This document shows, one piece after another, positions 12,304 to 23,278 of a stretch of 64,000 bases of DNA. The stretch is from NCBI GenBank assembly GCA_030704615.1, contig CM060732.1, positions 22,194,001-22,258,000 of the forward strand. Direction: 5' to 3'. The notes below the pieces were generated by a model. The model saw nothing but the letters and a program-made list of their open reading frames with translations. It was not told the DNA's origin and searched no databases. A program made the translations under genes and the position numbers. Numbering within the stretch: position 1 is the stretch's first letter; the number at the start of each line of letters is the position of its first letter. The DNA comes from Takakia lepidozioides. Taxonomy: Eukaryota > Streptophyta > Takakiopsida > Takakiales > Takakiaceae.

Positions 12304-12311
12304 CATATAAG
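12304..12311 (+). promoter_or_regulatory. TATA box of the plus-strand transcription unit
   Basis: CATATAAG, about 330 bp upstream of an ATG at 12642, followed by a purine-rich leader (AGAGAG words, 12400-12600). Spacing and leader composition fit a plant core promoter. Confidence 0.45.
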
Positions 12312-12641
12312 GGGTGTGGTCGTTCAGCCCACCCTTTCGGCACTCCATTGTGTACGTGGAAGCGCTACGGAAGTGCTAAGACCAACTAGCGCTACAAAAG
12401 AGAGAGTTTTGAAGAGGGGAGAGCGTGAATAGCAGAGAGCGTGTTGTGCAGGGTGCCATGAGAGCAGAGAGAAGAGAGCATGCAGTTCAGTGCAGCGTGA
12501 GAGTGCAGTGGAGGAAAGCAAGCAGACAGCGGATTCAAGTACAGATAGGAGACGGGAGAGAAGCAGAGCGTAAGGGAGAGCGGAGCGGAGCGGTGGAAGC
12601 TTAAGGGTCAGGCGTTTCAGGTCAGCAACAGGGGCACCGAA

Positions 12642-12661
12642 ATGGCTCAAGCATCCAGTAG
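12642..12661 (+). CDS. Possible first coding exon (MAQASSR...) with a GTAATG donor
   Basis: ATGGCTCAAGCATCCAGTAG is followed directly by GTAATGTTC and a T-rich intron-like sequence (12664-13020). It probably belongs to the ParB-like gene downstream, with palindrome copies 4 and 5 in the intron. The phase of the next exon is not resolved. Confidence 0.4.
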
Positions 12662-13298
12662 GTAATGTTCTCGTTTATAGTTTCTATCTGGTTTGATGTC
12701 ATTCTCTCTTGCTCGCTCTTGCTTGTTTTGATATGTTGATTTGATGTTGTTATGCTGTTTCAGTTTGTTCAGTTTGTTGATTTGCTTTTCTTTTTGTTTT
12801 GTTGTTGCTTCTGTTGGTCAGCATTGCCCACGTCGCTGTTGGTTTGCTTATGTTTCCTCACTCGCTTTCGTTCCAGAGGTTATAGAGCACCATTTGTTTC
12901 TTGCATGTCACGTTTCGTGAGTGTGTTGTCTTGTCTGATGCAGAGCATCTCATTTCAATTCATTGGTTCCAAAGCTGTTTCAATTTGTTTGAATTGATTG
13001 AACTTGTTTAGGTGTTTCAATGCATTGTTGCTCTCTGCTGGTGGTTTGTATGGTGGTTTGTAAGGATGGTTGGTATGGGTGGTTTGTGGTTCTGGTTTAC
13101 TTGTGCCGCTGGATTATTAGGGATATGGATTTAGGGTTATGGTGGGTTAGGATCATGGTTTTTTGCGATTGGTTTTTCGAATTTCCGATATTTGAAAACG
13201 GGTTTTTCTTCGGGCCTAGGCTACTCTAGTAGACTAGTCTCCGTAGACCACTAGACCTCTAGTAGACCTCCATAAACCCCGGCAGGACAAACCATACG

Positions 13299-13323
13299 AA
13301 CCTCGCCTGCTCAGTGGAGGTTC
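13299..13323. repeat. Dispersed palindrome, copy 4 (left arm degraded)
   Basis: GAACCTCGCCTG, CT, CAGTGGAGGTT. It lies in the putative first intron. Confidence 0.65.
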
Positions 13324-13399
13324 CTGCGTGTACGAGGCTGATGAGGGTAATAATGAGGGTAATGAGGGCACGTGGTTCAATGACGAAACCAATATGGAG

Positions 13400-13412
13400 G
13401 ACAGTGGAGGTT
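13400..13412. repeat. Dispersed palindrome, copy 5 (half site)
   Basis: Only the right arm ACAGTGGAGGTT is clear. It is 95 bp after copy 4. Confidence 0.45.
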
Positions 13413-14496
13413 ACTGTCCTGGGAGTTTTGTATGGTTGTTATAATATGTGTCTGACGATAGAGGTGGTTTGTTCTGTGGACATCAACATCACCCCCAGGG
13501 ATTGTATTGTTGGAATGTGCAAACCTATCTGTGGTTCATTTGTTTATCGAAAATCTCTGAATTTCAAGAATGATCACCTGGCAATTTTTGAGCAGAATGG
13601 GGCATTGTACCCGTTGGTACACCTCCGGACCATAAGTTCCGGTTCCACTACAAGATTGGTGAAGAGGTCGCTGAGCTCAAATATGCAGATGTGGAAGACG
13701 TAGAGCTGGAGATGGAGGTGGAATTTCCGATGCTGGTAATGTTCATGATGGAAGATGGTAGATTTCCCAGAACGTTTGGCTTCAAACTGGAGGTACGAAT
13801 TCTAAGGAAGGCCATGATGAGAGAGTCCATTCGGGCGGGGTTCACATATTGCGACGATGGTACTCAATTTACAGATGAAGGTTTTTGCATGGCTTGGGGT
13901 ATTTTCTTGGATGTGCTTTACTTAAAGGGTAAGGAGATTGCAAAGACGCAGGAGGAGGAGGCTGCAAGAGCGCGGCCAAAGAAGGAAAAATGGAAATCCA
14001 TTGACGCTGGTGGTGATGAGAATGAAGCCGGGACATCAGGGGGAAAGAAGAAACAAAAGGAGGAGATGGATCCCGCTTTCATGATAGATAACAAGAAACC
14101 CAAGGCTGCAGACATATTTGACAAAGAGAAGTGTGAGAAGATGCAGGAGAGGCTGGAGCAAGACTACAAGGACATATTTCCTTTTGGGTTTGAGGCGACC
14201 CAGGACGTCAAAGTTTCCATGATGGAGCTTGCTCCCAGGGATAAGGTGTATAGGCCCCTAAATGTGAAGCACAAAGACAAAGTCAAAACGCATCTTTACC
14301 AGCTCCGGGTGTTCGACTCCAAACATCCAGTTTATTTGATTCCCGCAAACCCCTAGAAGCCTATGGAGGTTTCTAGTTCGAAACCTCGAAACTGGAAGGA
14401 GGTGGAAAATTCCAGATTCTTCGTCATCGGTGGACAACACACGATCATTGCTGCCAAGGTATATCTCTCAACAAATTCCAATTTTTGTAACAATAT

Positions 14497-14522
14497 GAAC
14501 CTCCACTGGACAGTGGAGGTTC
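14497..14522. repeat. Dispersed palindrome, copy 6 (perfect arms)
   Basis: GAACCTCCACTG, GA, CAGTGGAGGTTC. It lies inside a 129-nt intron, 38 nt after the donor. Confidence 0.9.
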
Positions 14523-14871
14523 ATGAACTTTAAACAACATGCTTGTTAGGTCAATATCATTTATGACCTTATTCAATTCTGTCGCAGGAACTTGTGCAAG
14601 ACGTGGATGACGACAATCTTAAGAAGTACTACATTGACTGGCCCTCAAAGATTATATGGTCAAAGGATCTGATGAGGCTCGTGAAGCTATCTAAGCTCCT
14701 AAACGACTCGAATAAGGCGCAAAAATTTGACACAACATTTCCCGAAAAAGTTGCACATGCCCGAAATTTCTTCAAGCTGAGGGGGAGGCCGAAAAAGTAT
14801 AACGATCACACAACGAAGTCGGAGACTAGACAATGGAAGGTAAATGATTCATTGTGTTTTCTGTTCCATTT

Positions 14872-15391
14872 GCTAGAGAACCAAAATATTTTCAAGCTCG
14901 GATTTAATGTGACGAATGGAGACCGCATTACGAAGCATCGCATTACGAAGCAGGAGACACTACAAAAATAGCTTCATAAGGGAGGGTGCTACAATGAACG
15001 AGCGGGATGGTTCAACATTCGGAAATTCGACATGATGGGGTCTTTTGTAATGTGTCTTGTTTGATAATGAGGTGCTTGTCCAGCTCTTCTTTTCCCAATC
15101 TATTTAGGTTCTCCACCTGTAACAGTTCTGCAAATATGCCGCAAAATACTTGAAACATCATATGATCATGAAAACGTGTTGTTGCGGAGAACGCTTCCAA
15201 AAGTTTTCATGGATTTTCTAGGCACACTATTGGAACTGTTCCTGGTGGAGAACATGAACAGATTGGACAAATTTGACTTGGAGGAGCACCGCATTCCGAA
15301 GCAGGAGACACTACAGAAAGAGCTTCAAATTACAAGGCACAACAAGATGGACGGAGATGAATTGGCAATCGAATCATCATTTGGAGTATAG
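14872..15391. repeat. Three related coding-like segments in one intron, two of them head-to-head
   Basis: Within the 649-nt intron 14840-15488, the plus strand encodes VENMNRLDKFDLEEHRIPKQ then ETLQK (15245-15325). The minus strand encodes VENLNRLGKEELDKHLIIKQ then DTLQK (about 15120-15040). A third plus-strand piece ends in ITKHRITKQETLQK (14930-14968). The minus and plus copies start within 30 bp of each other, forming an imperfect inverted repeat around 15180. Confidence 0.65.
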
Positions 15392-16875
15392 TATAATTGA
15401 CATGATAGTTGTGACTATTGTTTCATCTCAAAAATTAATATCAAATATCGAATGAAATGTCTAACTTTGGCCCTGATTATTTTCGCAGGAATTTATGCAA
15501 GCATGTCAACTCATTCTGGAGATGAGTAGCGTGAAGGAGGCCATGGTTCTGGTTCTCTGTGACGAAGACGTATGGAACCTGTGGGAGGAAGTGTTCAAAC
15601 AGTGGGAACAATGAAAGCTTATTGATATTTTCAAGATCCAGTGCAAGGATGAACAGCTACCGCTGCATAAAACCGCTATCGCGAAACTGCAAGGACTTAA
15701 TAGCAGGCAGTTGAAAGAGTGGCGGAGAAAATCCTGAATAGAGACATTTGCATTCGGGGAACGAAATTCAAGGGCGCGGACAAATCCAAAAACACAATGA
15801 GCGCGTACATTGACCAAATGAAATTGCGACGGTTTATTATCGACGATGTAATGGAAGTCTTAGGGTGGCCTCGGAGGAGCGAACAGAACTCGGAACCGTA
15901 TACCAAACAAGAGTGGCGTGATGTGAAAAAAAAAAATACAACTTCAACAAAGCTGAGTTCGAAACTTTTCGAGATCGGCTGAGGAACGACTATATTGTAA
16001 GCAAACAGAAGATGAATATGGAGACGCAGCCGATGACTGCTGCCTTCAAGAAGTATGTCTTGTCGTGCAAGCATACCTTCGAGGATAACCAGAATGCCCT
16101 GGCGATTCTACGTACGAGCTTCAGGTCCCATTACACACAGTTGGGGGGAAACCAAAAAATTTCTGATGCCAGATCACGGTTGGGACTTGCACCGAAGAAA
16201 CGGTTCGACGACATATTGATGGTGTTCGTCAATACAGTTTGTGATGATGACTCTGTTGTCTTCGAGGCAAAGGACTACTCCAATATCCTGGATGCTTTTG
16301 TGGCTCAGAAGCTCATGTCCAGTGCTTTTGTGTTTTTCTTGACACAAGAATCATCAAGAAATCTTGTGTCATATATCCGGAATGGCCCTGGATCAAAATC
16401 GTTTATTATCCGACAGGGTTATTACATTCCCGGCGAGTTTGAACACCTTACAGGAGCTGCGCGACTATATTCTCCCGGACGGTCCTCTGCCTCGACTCCG
16501 TATTTCCGGCAACAGCTGAGGAGATGGTGAATCCGGAAGATCACATTCAAACTATTTTGTTAACGACGGACCCAATTAATCCCGTTATCCAAGGACTAGA
16601 TATAGACCTGGCCTCGCAGGATAAGGAGTGCAGGACTTACACTCATGAGCTGAGGGCAGATACCTACGATTACCTGGTGTCTCTTTTTAGCAGGGACGGG
16701 ATGTCTTGTGTGAACATTTTCGGAGGAGTGGCAATGACATACGTTCTGCTTGTAAGTGGATTCTGCTTCGTTTTGGAATTGTCCGTGTTTTCAGTTTGCC
16801 GGATTTAACTTTCGTGTTTTTTCTACGTTGTCGGAATAGGGTGTTCAACATGTGTCTGAATGTTTCCATTTTGTT

Positions 16876-16900
16876 AACCTCCACTGGGCAGTGGAGGTTC
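16876..16900. repeat. Dispersed palindrome, copy 7 (perfect arms)
   Basis: AACCTCCACTG, GG, CAGTGGAGGTTC. It lies inside the 295-nt intron that splits the methyltransferase-like motif. Confidence 0.9.
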
Positions 16901-17999
16901 ATGTTATTGGAGTTTTGGGTGTTTGTTATTCGGGAGTTTGGTGTGTTTGCTAGTTGTCTCAATTAAAGAAAGCCTAACCCTTTCAATCTTTCGATGGTTG
17001 CAGTTCGTCGGATTTATTTTGATTTCATTGTTTGGTTTTATTGCAGGAAAGAAATATTCGTGTGCTTGACATAAACTATGTAATGAAAAAGAAATTTTGT
17101 AGAAGCAAGGTGGAGGCTTATTTCAAGACGCTCCAGATTGACAATCAGACTATTGCAGGAGACGAAGATGACGGAGACTCACTGCAGGATGACGAAGTGG
17201 ACGAAGAAGATGATGACGAAGGACACGACAAAGATCAGGACGAGGAAATGGAGGAGAAACAAAAAGAGGACGACAAGGAGGAGAAAGACGAAGATGAGAA
17301 CATGGAAATCGTCACCGGAGACCAGGTGCAGATGCGACTAATGTAGGAAAGGGAAAGTGAGGGCCAGGAAATTTCCCGGTTGGATATACTAGGTAGTACT
17401 CCAAATACCCAAGAACGTGTTGTGCCACAAAGTGTACACAATATGGACAGCTCTTCCTCCAGTTCCAATAACACCACAAATCAAATTCTGGCTTCTCCAG
17501 GGGGCCAAGAAGCGACATCGACAGAGTTAGTTGAAACTTTCGGTCAAGGGTTCAAACTTGTGGATGGTGACGAGCCGTTGATTATGTCACCGGATCCCGT
17601 TAACAATCCTCGAGAGCTAGTGTCTCAGAATGTCACCCAGGAAGTGGTTCTGGATGTAGGTAACGAATGACAATTAATGAATTTTTATTTGTACACACTT
17701 CTAAATACAATATGACAATATTGTAATTATACATACTTGTGAGTGGCATAATCCGAAAGTTTTTTCCATATCATTTGTTCTGGACTTTTGAATAAAACAT
17801 ATTTCCACCCGGATACATATTTCCGTTCGCACACCTTTGTGGACAACCACTAACCGATTTGGATAACTTTTCTTGTAGATCCAAGAATCCCATTCGGAGG
17901 AAATGACACACACACGAAAATGCTCAAATGAGACTCAAACGGTGAAGAGACACGTGGATCTAACAGTGAGGGCCAGGTCACATGAGCGGTTCTGCAAGT

Positions 18000-18023
18000 A
18001 ACCTCCACTGTCCAGTCGACGTT
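18000..18023. repeat. Dispersed palindrome, copy 8
   Basis: AACCTCCACTG, TC, CAGTCGACGTT. The right arm carries GTCGACG instead of GTGGAGG. Confidence 0.8.
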
Positions 18024-18289
18024 GCCATCTGTAGGGAATGAGTTGGAGAATCCTCCTACTCGCGGGGAGGGAGAAGAGACAGAGCACCACAAACGCGTAA
18101 TCCAACAACAGATCCCGATTCGGGTAAAACATTGGCTTTATTCTTATTACTCTTATTATTGGTCTTTCAGTCTCATCTTCGGTATTGCTCAATTCGATAA
18201 TTTTGTCGGATCAATTTAGACCACCATAATCTTCATCCGTGGGATTCTTTAATATGAATGACTCTCTAGCAGATTGGAGCACTTGTTTC

Positions 18290-18988
18290 TCCTCCTGCGC
18301 AAGGGTTGCGTTTGATTATTTTTTACGTGAATGGAGTCTTGTGCAAAATCTTGAAGCACCAGAAGAGCTACAATGTCCCCCGGTTTTCAGAATCGGACTA
18401 CAGAATTCCAGCTCTTGTCGGATTCCGACTTGTCTTTAGACGAGAGAAATATCGCGAAGTGTGGACAGAGTTGCACAAACACTTCCGGTTAGGGATTTGG
18501 AGCTCTATGATGTACAAGAACTTGCAGCCCATCCTGGATTTTTTGCTTCGTGGTCTACCTCAACCGACCTTCGTTATGTCTCAAGAGGATTATATTTCAT
18601 GTCCTACTTCGGTTCATCCTCAATTCAAATCAGGATTGTTTTGAAGCCACTGGTCAAGGTCTGGCAGAGATTTGGTGGACAATACACCAAAAGTAACACT
18701 CTGCTCATTGACGACACCGACATGAATTGTGTATTAAACCCGCCCGACTCATGTCTTGTTCTCAAACCGTTCCAGACCGTGGAGACTGATGGTTGCTATC
18801 TTCTCAAGGTTTTTCAGACCTATTTGTTTGGAATGAGGAAACATCCCACTGTTTCAAGCTATCTTAAGAAAAAAAAGATAGGGTTGAGTTTTTTTCCCAA
18901 TGTTTCAAACGATCCCAAGTTTAGTCCACTCTGGCATTTTATTGAGGACAACGGTTTTAAGAGTCTTAGATATGATGCTTCAAAATAA
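18290..18988 (+). pseudogene. FCP1/NIF-like (HAD) pseudophosphatase, copy A
   Basis: The frame reads LIIFYVNGVLCKILKHQK, then LHKHFRLGIWSSMMYKNL, MSQEDYISCPTS and, after a one-base frameshift near 18640, LKPLVKVWQRFGG and NTLLIDDTDMNCVLNPP. This order (hydrophobic strand plus NGVLC, IWSS, SQEDC-like, K-L-VW, LLIDD) is that of the FCP1/NIF phosphatase fold. The nucleophile position before VNGV is Tyr instead of Asp, so it should be catalytically dead. No upstream exon could be fixed. The family call rests on motif order and should be tested by profile search. Confidence 0.55.
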
Positions 18989-19187
18989 ATTATTTTTTAT
19001 CAATCCCATCTCACTCGAGCTATTGAATATCTTCATGGTTTTTGATTTTCATTGCCTTGTAATCACACACGTGTTAGATATGGTACTCTCATTTTCACTC
19101 ATTTTCAGTTGAATTCTTGACGCACATTCCGGACAATCCCAAGACTCTGATACAGGCCTTCATATGGGGACATGACTATATTTAGTG

Positions 19188-19209
19188 ACCTCCACTGTTC
19201 AGTGGAGGT
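19188..19209. repeat. Dispersed palindrome, copy 9 (perfect arms)
   Basis: ACCTCCACTG, TT, CAGTGGAGGT, extended by GTG/CAC-like flanks. It lies 45 nt before a GGTAG acceptor-like site. Confidence 0.9.
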
Positions 19210-19254
19210 TCACATTTCTGCACTCCCGGATTTATAATTATGTCTCTTTGGTAG

Positions 19255-20147
19255 GTTCAAGGAGATGCTGACTCAAGTCCCCTAAAGGAACCCTCCGGAT
19301 TAGCAGTGAGTCGGAGTATTGAAGGCTTTCCGAGGGTTCATGATGGTGCTCAAATTGAGGGTGGATCCTCTGTCAGACCCTTGTCCTCCCGGGAAGCGGG
19401 CGACACTCTTCTCCTCTCGGGTCCTCATAGGTGTAAAGTCCAAGGTGCAAGTGAAGAACACAAATATCCCGGAAACTTTATCGACCTTTCCCAACATTCC
19501 TCACCCTCCATGTTCAGTACGCAGGGTCTGGTCTATCCAACCCGTAGGGCAACCGTCGGGGACTCGGATGCGGCTCCGCTGCATCTGGTTCCGTCTCTTC
19601 CTCGCATATCTCCCCAGCACGAGGGTTGGACAGCCCAAATCCGCAGGAGTCAAGTGACTTAAACTCATTTCTCGCTCCTTGCTCATTCTCCTAGTTTCAC
19701 TTACTTTGGGGTCTGATATTCATCTGTCGCTCTAGGTCAGAAAATCTGCAGATTATGACCTTCGTATCAAACGACGTCTGCATTGGAATGCAGTTTCGAG
19801 GTAAATTATTCCTTCGTTGCGTTTTCATTCCATCCAGGATGTCGAGTGCTCAAGGGACAATTTTCTGTGCTTGCCTGTTGCAATGTTCTACACCAAAGAG
19901 GCGAAAAAGAGCCCCTGAGCCATTTCCTTCCTCTACAGGAAATCTTTCCAACAGACAAAAGGCTGACAAGAAAAAAAGAGCGGACTCCAGATACATGAGG
20001 ACTCCCTCGGATGTTGTGGCGCCTCGTCAATCCAAGCAGGTGGGAATCCACTATTCTTCTGCAAGACATTTCAATAAGGCTTCAATGGTACATTTCAAAA
20101 CAATTTCTCCACTTTCATTTGCAGTTTGTTTTGCGGTCCCAAATTAA
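19255..20147 (+). CDS. Exon-like ORFs of unknown function between the two FCP1-like loci
   Basis: After a TTTGGTAG acceptor-like sequence, an open frame encodes VQGDADSSPLKEPSG and a Ser/Pro-rich chain to a stop at 19662. A second frame (to 20147) has a basic segment (CSTPKRRKRAPEPFPSS, then KADKKKRADSRYM) resembling a nuclear localisation signal. They may be N-terminal exons of the downstream FCP1-like gene. No domain recognised. Confidence 0.3.
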
Positions 20148-20222
20148 CTCCGTAATTTTTATACAAGCGAGTATGGAGCCGCAGAACTTCTTCAATGCGC
20201 CTCCCGACAAGGTGTGTCCACT

Positions 20223-20247
20223 AACCTCCACTTGACAGTCGACGTTC
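20223..20247. repeat. Dispersed palindrome, copy 10
   Basis: AACCTCCACTT, GA, CAGTCGACGTTC. It begins 12 nt after a CAAG/GTGTGT donor. Its right arm has the same GTCGACG variant as copy 8. Confidence 0.8.
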
Positions 20248-20319
20248 ATCTTTTCGTGATCTCGAACTCTTGTATATATGGTCTACTCTTGGTCCTTTAC
20301 AGTAGTCCATTGTCGGGAC

Positions 20320-21539
20320 ACTTATGTCTCTGAAAACGTAGAGGTCACTCGAAACTAAGAAACACTACATCGTGTTGTTTCTGACGACGGGAACACTTAA
20401 ATTGCGCAAGATGACATCGTCCATCAACCTTCATTTGCCACATCGGGGAAGAGGAAACGGATGTTGTTAATATTGAGTGTTAACGGACTCCTCTGCTACT
20501 GGCCACCTCCAACCGGCGGTGAATTGTTTAAGGAGAGATTTCATTTCAGGAAAGTTACAGTTCATGTTCCCGACAGACCTTTTGTGGTTCCCCGGCCCGG
20601 AGTCTTGGAGTTTCTCAACCTTGCGTTCATGCATTTTCACGTGGCGATCTGGTCATGTGCTGAAAAAGATGTTCTTTGTAGGATGCTCGAGTGCTTAGTT
20701 CCTACGAAAATTGCGAAGAAGTTTTGCTTCATCTGTCAGCTGAGGATTGCAAAGACACAACCGGTTACATCACGCCTGGGATGCAATATCTTGTTAAGGA
20801 TATTCGCACTGTTCTTGCCAAGTACCCTGGTACACCCTTTGCAATGTAGGGACAAATACTCCTTGTCGATGATGAACCATCAAAGGGCCTCCGAAACCTA
20901 CCAAATACTGGATTTTTTCCCATTTCATACAAGCCATCACCAAAAGGCTTGGTTGACCAGGATGATATGACAAAAGTTGTGTGGCCATATATATTGAAAA
21001 TGGCTGCAGCTTCAACAGTCGTAGATTACATCAGCGAGAACCCTGCCAAGTGTTTTCGTAAGCCTATTGGTCGCGACCATGCCTATTGGGCTTGGTATGG
21101 AAGATATGTTGATCCTCGTGTTTGGATCCCACAACAAAAGGAACCTGATTACCTTGGTATGTACTTATCTCACTATTTGTTGTTTATGGAGAATTTGATC
21201 TTGAAAGTGTTTTCTACTTGCACTTTTACTTGATCATTTTTTCTACAAATGTTCCACATTTCAGCTGACATTTATCATATGAAATATCGCTTTGCTCAGT
21301 CACATTCAATAAGCGAATTCGAAAAGAAGAAGAAGAGCTTCATGATTGGCAAGAATGGCGGGCTTCCCGGCAAGCTTCAAGGGCATCAAGAGATTCAACA
21401 AGTGGAGTTCCAAGTAACATTTCGGATGATAATGTTACTACTAGGTTCGAGTTCTCCGAAAGTATTTCCGTTTCCTCTGGTGCGGAGACCGTTGCAAGCG
21501 GTTGTGGTAACCGGAGGCGTCTTCAAACACATGCCTTGA
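20320..21539 (+). pseudogene. FCP1/NIF-like (HAD) pseudophosphatase, copy B
   Basis: The frame reads KRKRMLLILSVNGLLCYWPP, VHVPDRPFVVPRPGVLEFL, FHVAIWSCAEKDVLCRM, then after a frameshift near 20720 SAEDCKDTTGY, YLVKDIRTVLAKYPG, ILLVDDEPSKGLRN and DDMTKVVWPYILKMAAAS. This is the FCP1/NIF fold order. The nucleophile position before VNGLLC is Ser instead of Asp. In-frame stops: TAA 20356-20358, TAA 20398-20400, TAG 20847-20849. A GT-AG intron (21157-21264) leads to a basic tail (SEFEKKKKSFMIG). Clearly decayed. Confidence 0.6.
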
Positions 21540-21878
21540 TTGCGAGCCGTTTGGTAAGAGGCTCTGTAATATTAATGGGTTAGTGTAAGCCGTTGTATGG
21601 CTTCGTGCCGCTGGATACCATTAAGTCCAACGGATGTACAGTTGACGTTACATTATGTCTGACTGCAACGCCAAAGTTGCAATATCTAATAAAATATGAA
21701 TGTTTATCATCAATGTATGCGGACACATTCTTTCATGTCATCCTCTTCATCACATGCCATGATTGTTCTATGTTTGGTTTTGTATGTCATCTGATATGGC
21801 AACCATTTTGTGCAAAAAGTTTTACATATCTGACCTCACATCATGGTGTAATTTATTGCATCCTCCCATTTTTTTCGT

Positions 21879-21904
21879 GAACGTCAACTCGACAGTGGAT
21901 GTTC
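21879..21904. repeat. Dispersed palindrome, copy 11 (both arms diverged)
   Basis: GAACGTCAACTCGACAGTGG then ATGTTC. This is the last copy seen, 340 bp after the end of FCP1-like copy B, and may mark the far end of the unit. Confidence 0.6.
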
Positions 21905-23278
21905 TTCTAAAACCACAATACATACTTATATTGTCTCCAAAAAATGTTTGGAGGATTATTGTTCATGGTTATATTGTGCATAAAATAACCAAAATAATCA
22001 TATATATCGCTTTATTTCAATAATAAATTTTCTTTATTCATATTTCTCATATTATTTTTGGACCAAACAAAAGTCCAGAATTAGTTAAAATAATGTTATT
22101 GGCTTATAGCAAAGGATGCACTGATAGTTGCATAGGAAGGCCAGTCGTCAGAGAAAAAAGAAATAGAATGGAAGGGGAGAACATCGTGGTCTATGCAATT
22201 ACATACATATTCATCATGGATATAAGTAATCAAACAACTTAACCCTAGCTCCGCCCACATTTTACAGTGTAGGCAGGGTCATGCTTCTCTGATCAATGAA
22301 CAATTAGCTGACTAATTACAAATGGGTTTTTGCTCATTTCTTTTCACACTACACATCCATACACTGTTTGACACGTGTCAATCAAAATACCTCCACCCTA
22401 TGAGTAATTCTAAATTAAATGCAATTGGAGCCTTTAATCTCTACCCTATATTCATTTAAATGCTCCCGCCTATATTTCTCATACCTTATATTTACTTTGA
22501 AAAATGTTCTAATTTTTACTTATAGAGAATAAATGACACCGTGTATTTTTTTGCACGTTAGGTGGTAATTTTTGGAAGTGGATCCCCCTAGTCATGACAT
22601 ACTCGTACCAGAGCAACGATGGGCGAGTATTGGTATGGTAGCTGGTATATAGAAGTCTATACCAGCCTGATTTGGTATCTCCCTAAATATAGCAAAAAAA
22701 AATAAAAATAAAAATAGCATATTTACATACCAGACTGGTCTGGTTTTACATACCAGTGCATATACTAGCACACATACCTACCCTTCGCCTATATACCAAA
22801 CCAACACTGGCTCAAACTTCAAACCCTAGTCCTTCATTGCCAAAAAAAAATTACAACACACATAAAACTTATGAAGACAAACAAAACTGAACTGCCGCCT
22901 GACTCATATTCAACCAAAATCATGGCATCCTCAAAGGGGAGCAGTTTTGCTCCAAAACTCTATCAAGCCCTTGATCCTGATTTAATATGATGTACACGAA
23001 AAGAAGGACAGATGCAGAAGCAGACGGCAGGAGATATCACATGCACTTGTAGGAGCAACATGACATTGAATATCTGAACGTGGATCTGCGAGAAAGATCG
23101 GACAAGCCGCGCATGCGCTTACACATATAGATGTGAAAAAATTGCTCCGGGCCAGTTCAATTTCATGTACATAGACACTATAGCCATGGCTACAACCACC
23201 AAATCAACTCGTTTTACTGTAAAGTCCTACTTCAGGAATTTCCACTAAAGCTTCTAAATCCATCCACTATGGAAGACG
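21905..23278. other. AT-rich intergenic sequence with two short hairpins
   Basis: No supported ORF. CTGGTATA/TATACCAG arms with an 8-nt loop lie at 22642-22665, and ACCAGAC/GTCTGGT arms at 22729-22744. Both share the word ACCAG/CTGGT with neighbouring sequence. Confidence 0.5.

Larger units (their letters stand above)
13596..17670 (+). pseudogene. Decayed multi-exon gene: ParB-like domain, long middle region and DNA-methyltransferase-like C-terminus
   Basis: Exons joined by phase-0 GT-AG introns: about 13596-14458, 14588-14839, 15489-16751 and 17047 onward. Across the first intron the protein reads RFFVIGGQHTIIAAK then ELVQD. IGGQHTIxAAK resembles the ParB nuclease-fold box (compare GxHRxxAAK). 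Near the end, SRDGMSCVNIFGGVAMTYV then ERNIRVLDINY matches motif I and the following strand of N6-adenine/N4-cytosine methyltransferases; a DPPY-type motif was not found. A very acidic tail follows (17150-17330). ParB-methylase fusions are known in phages and mobile DNA. Damage: TAG 14354-14356, TGA 15612-15614, TAG 17344-17346, and frameshifts near 15720, 15940 and 16510. Decayed copy; function is inferred from short motifs only. Confidence 0.5.
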
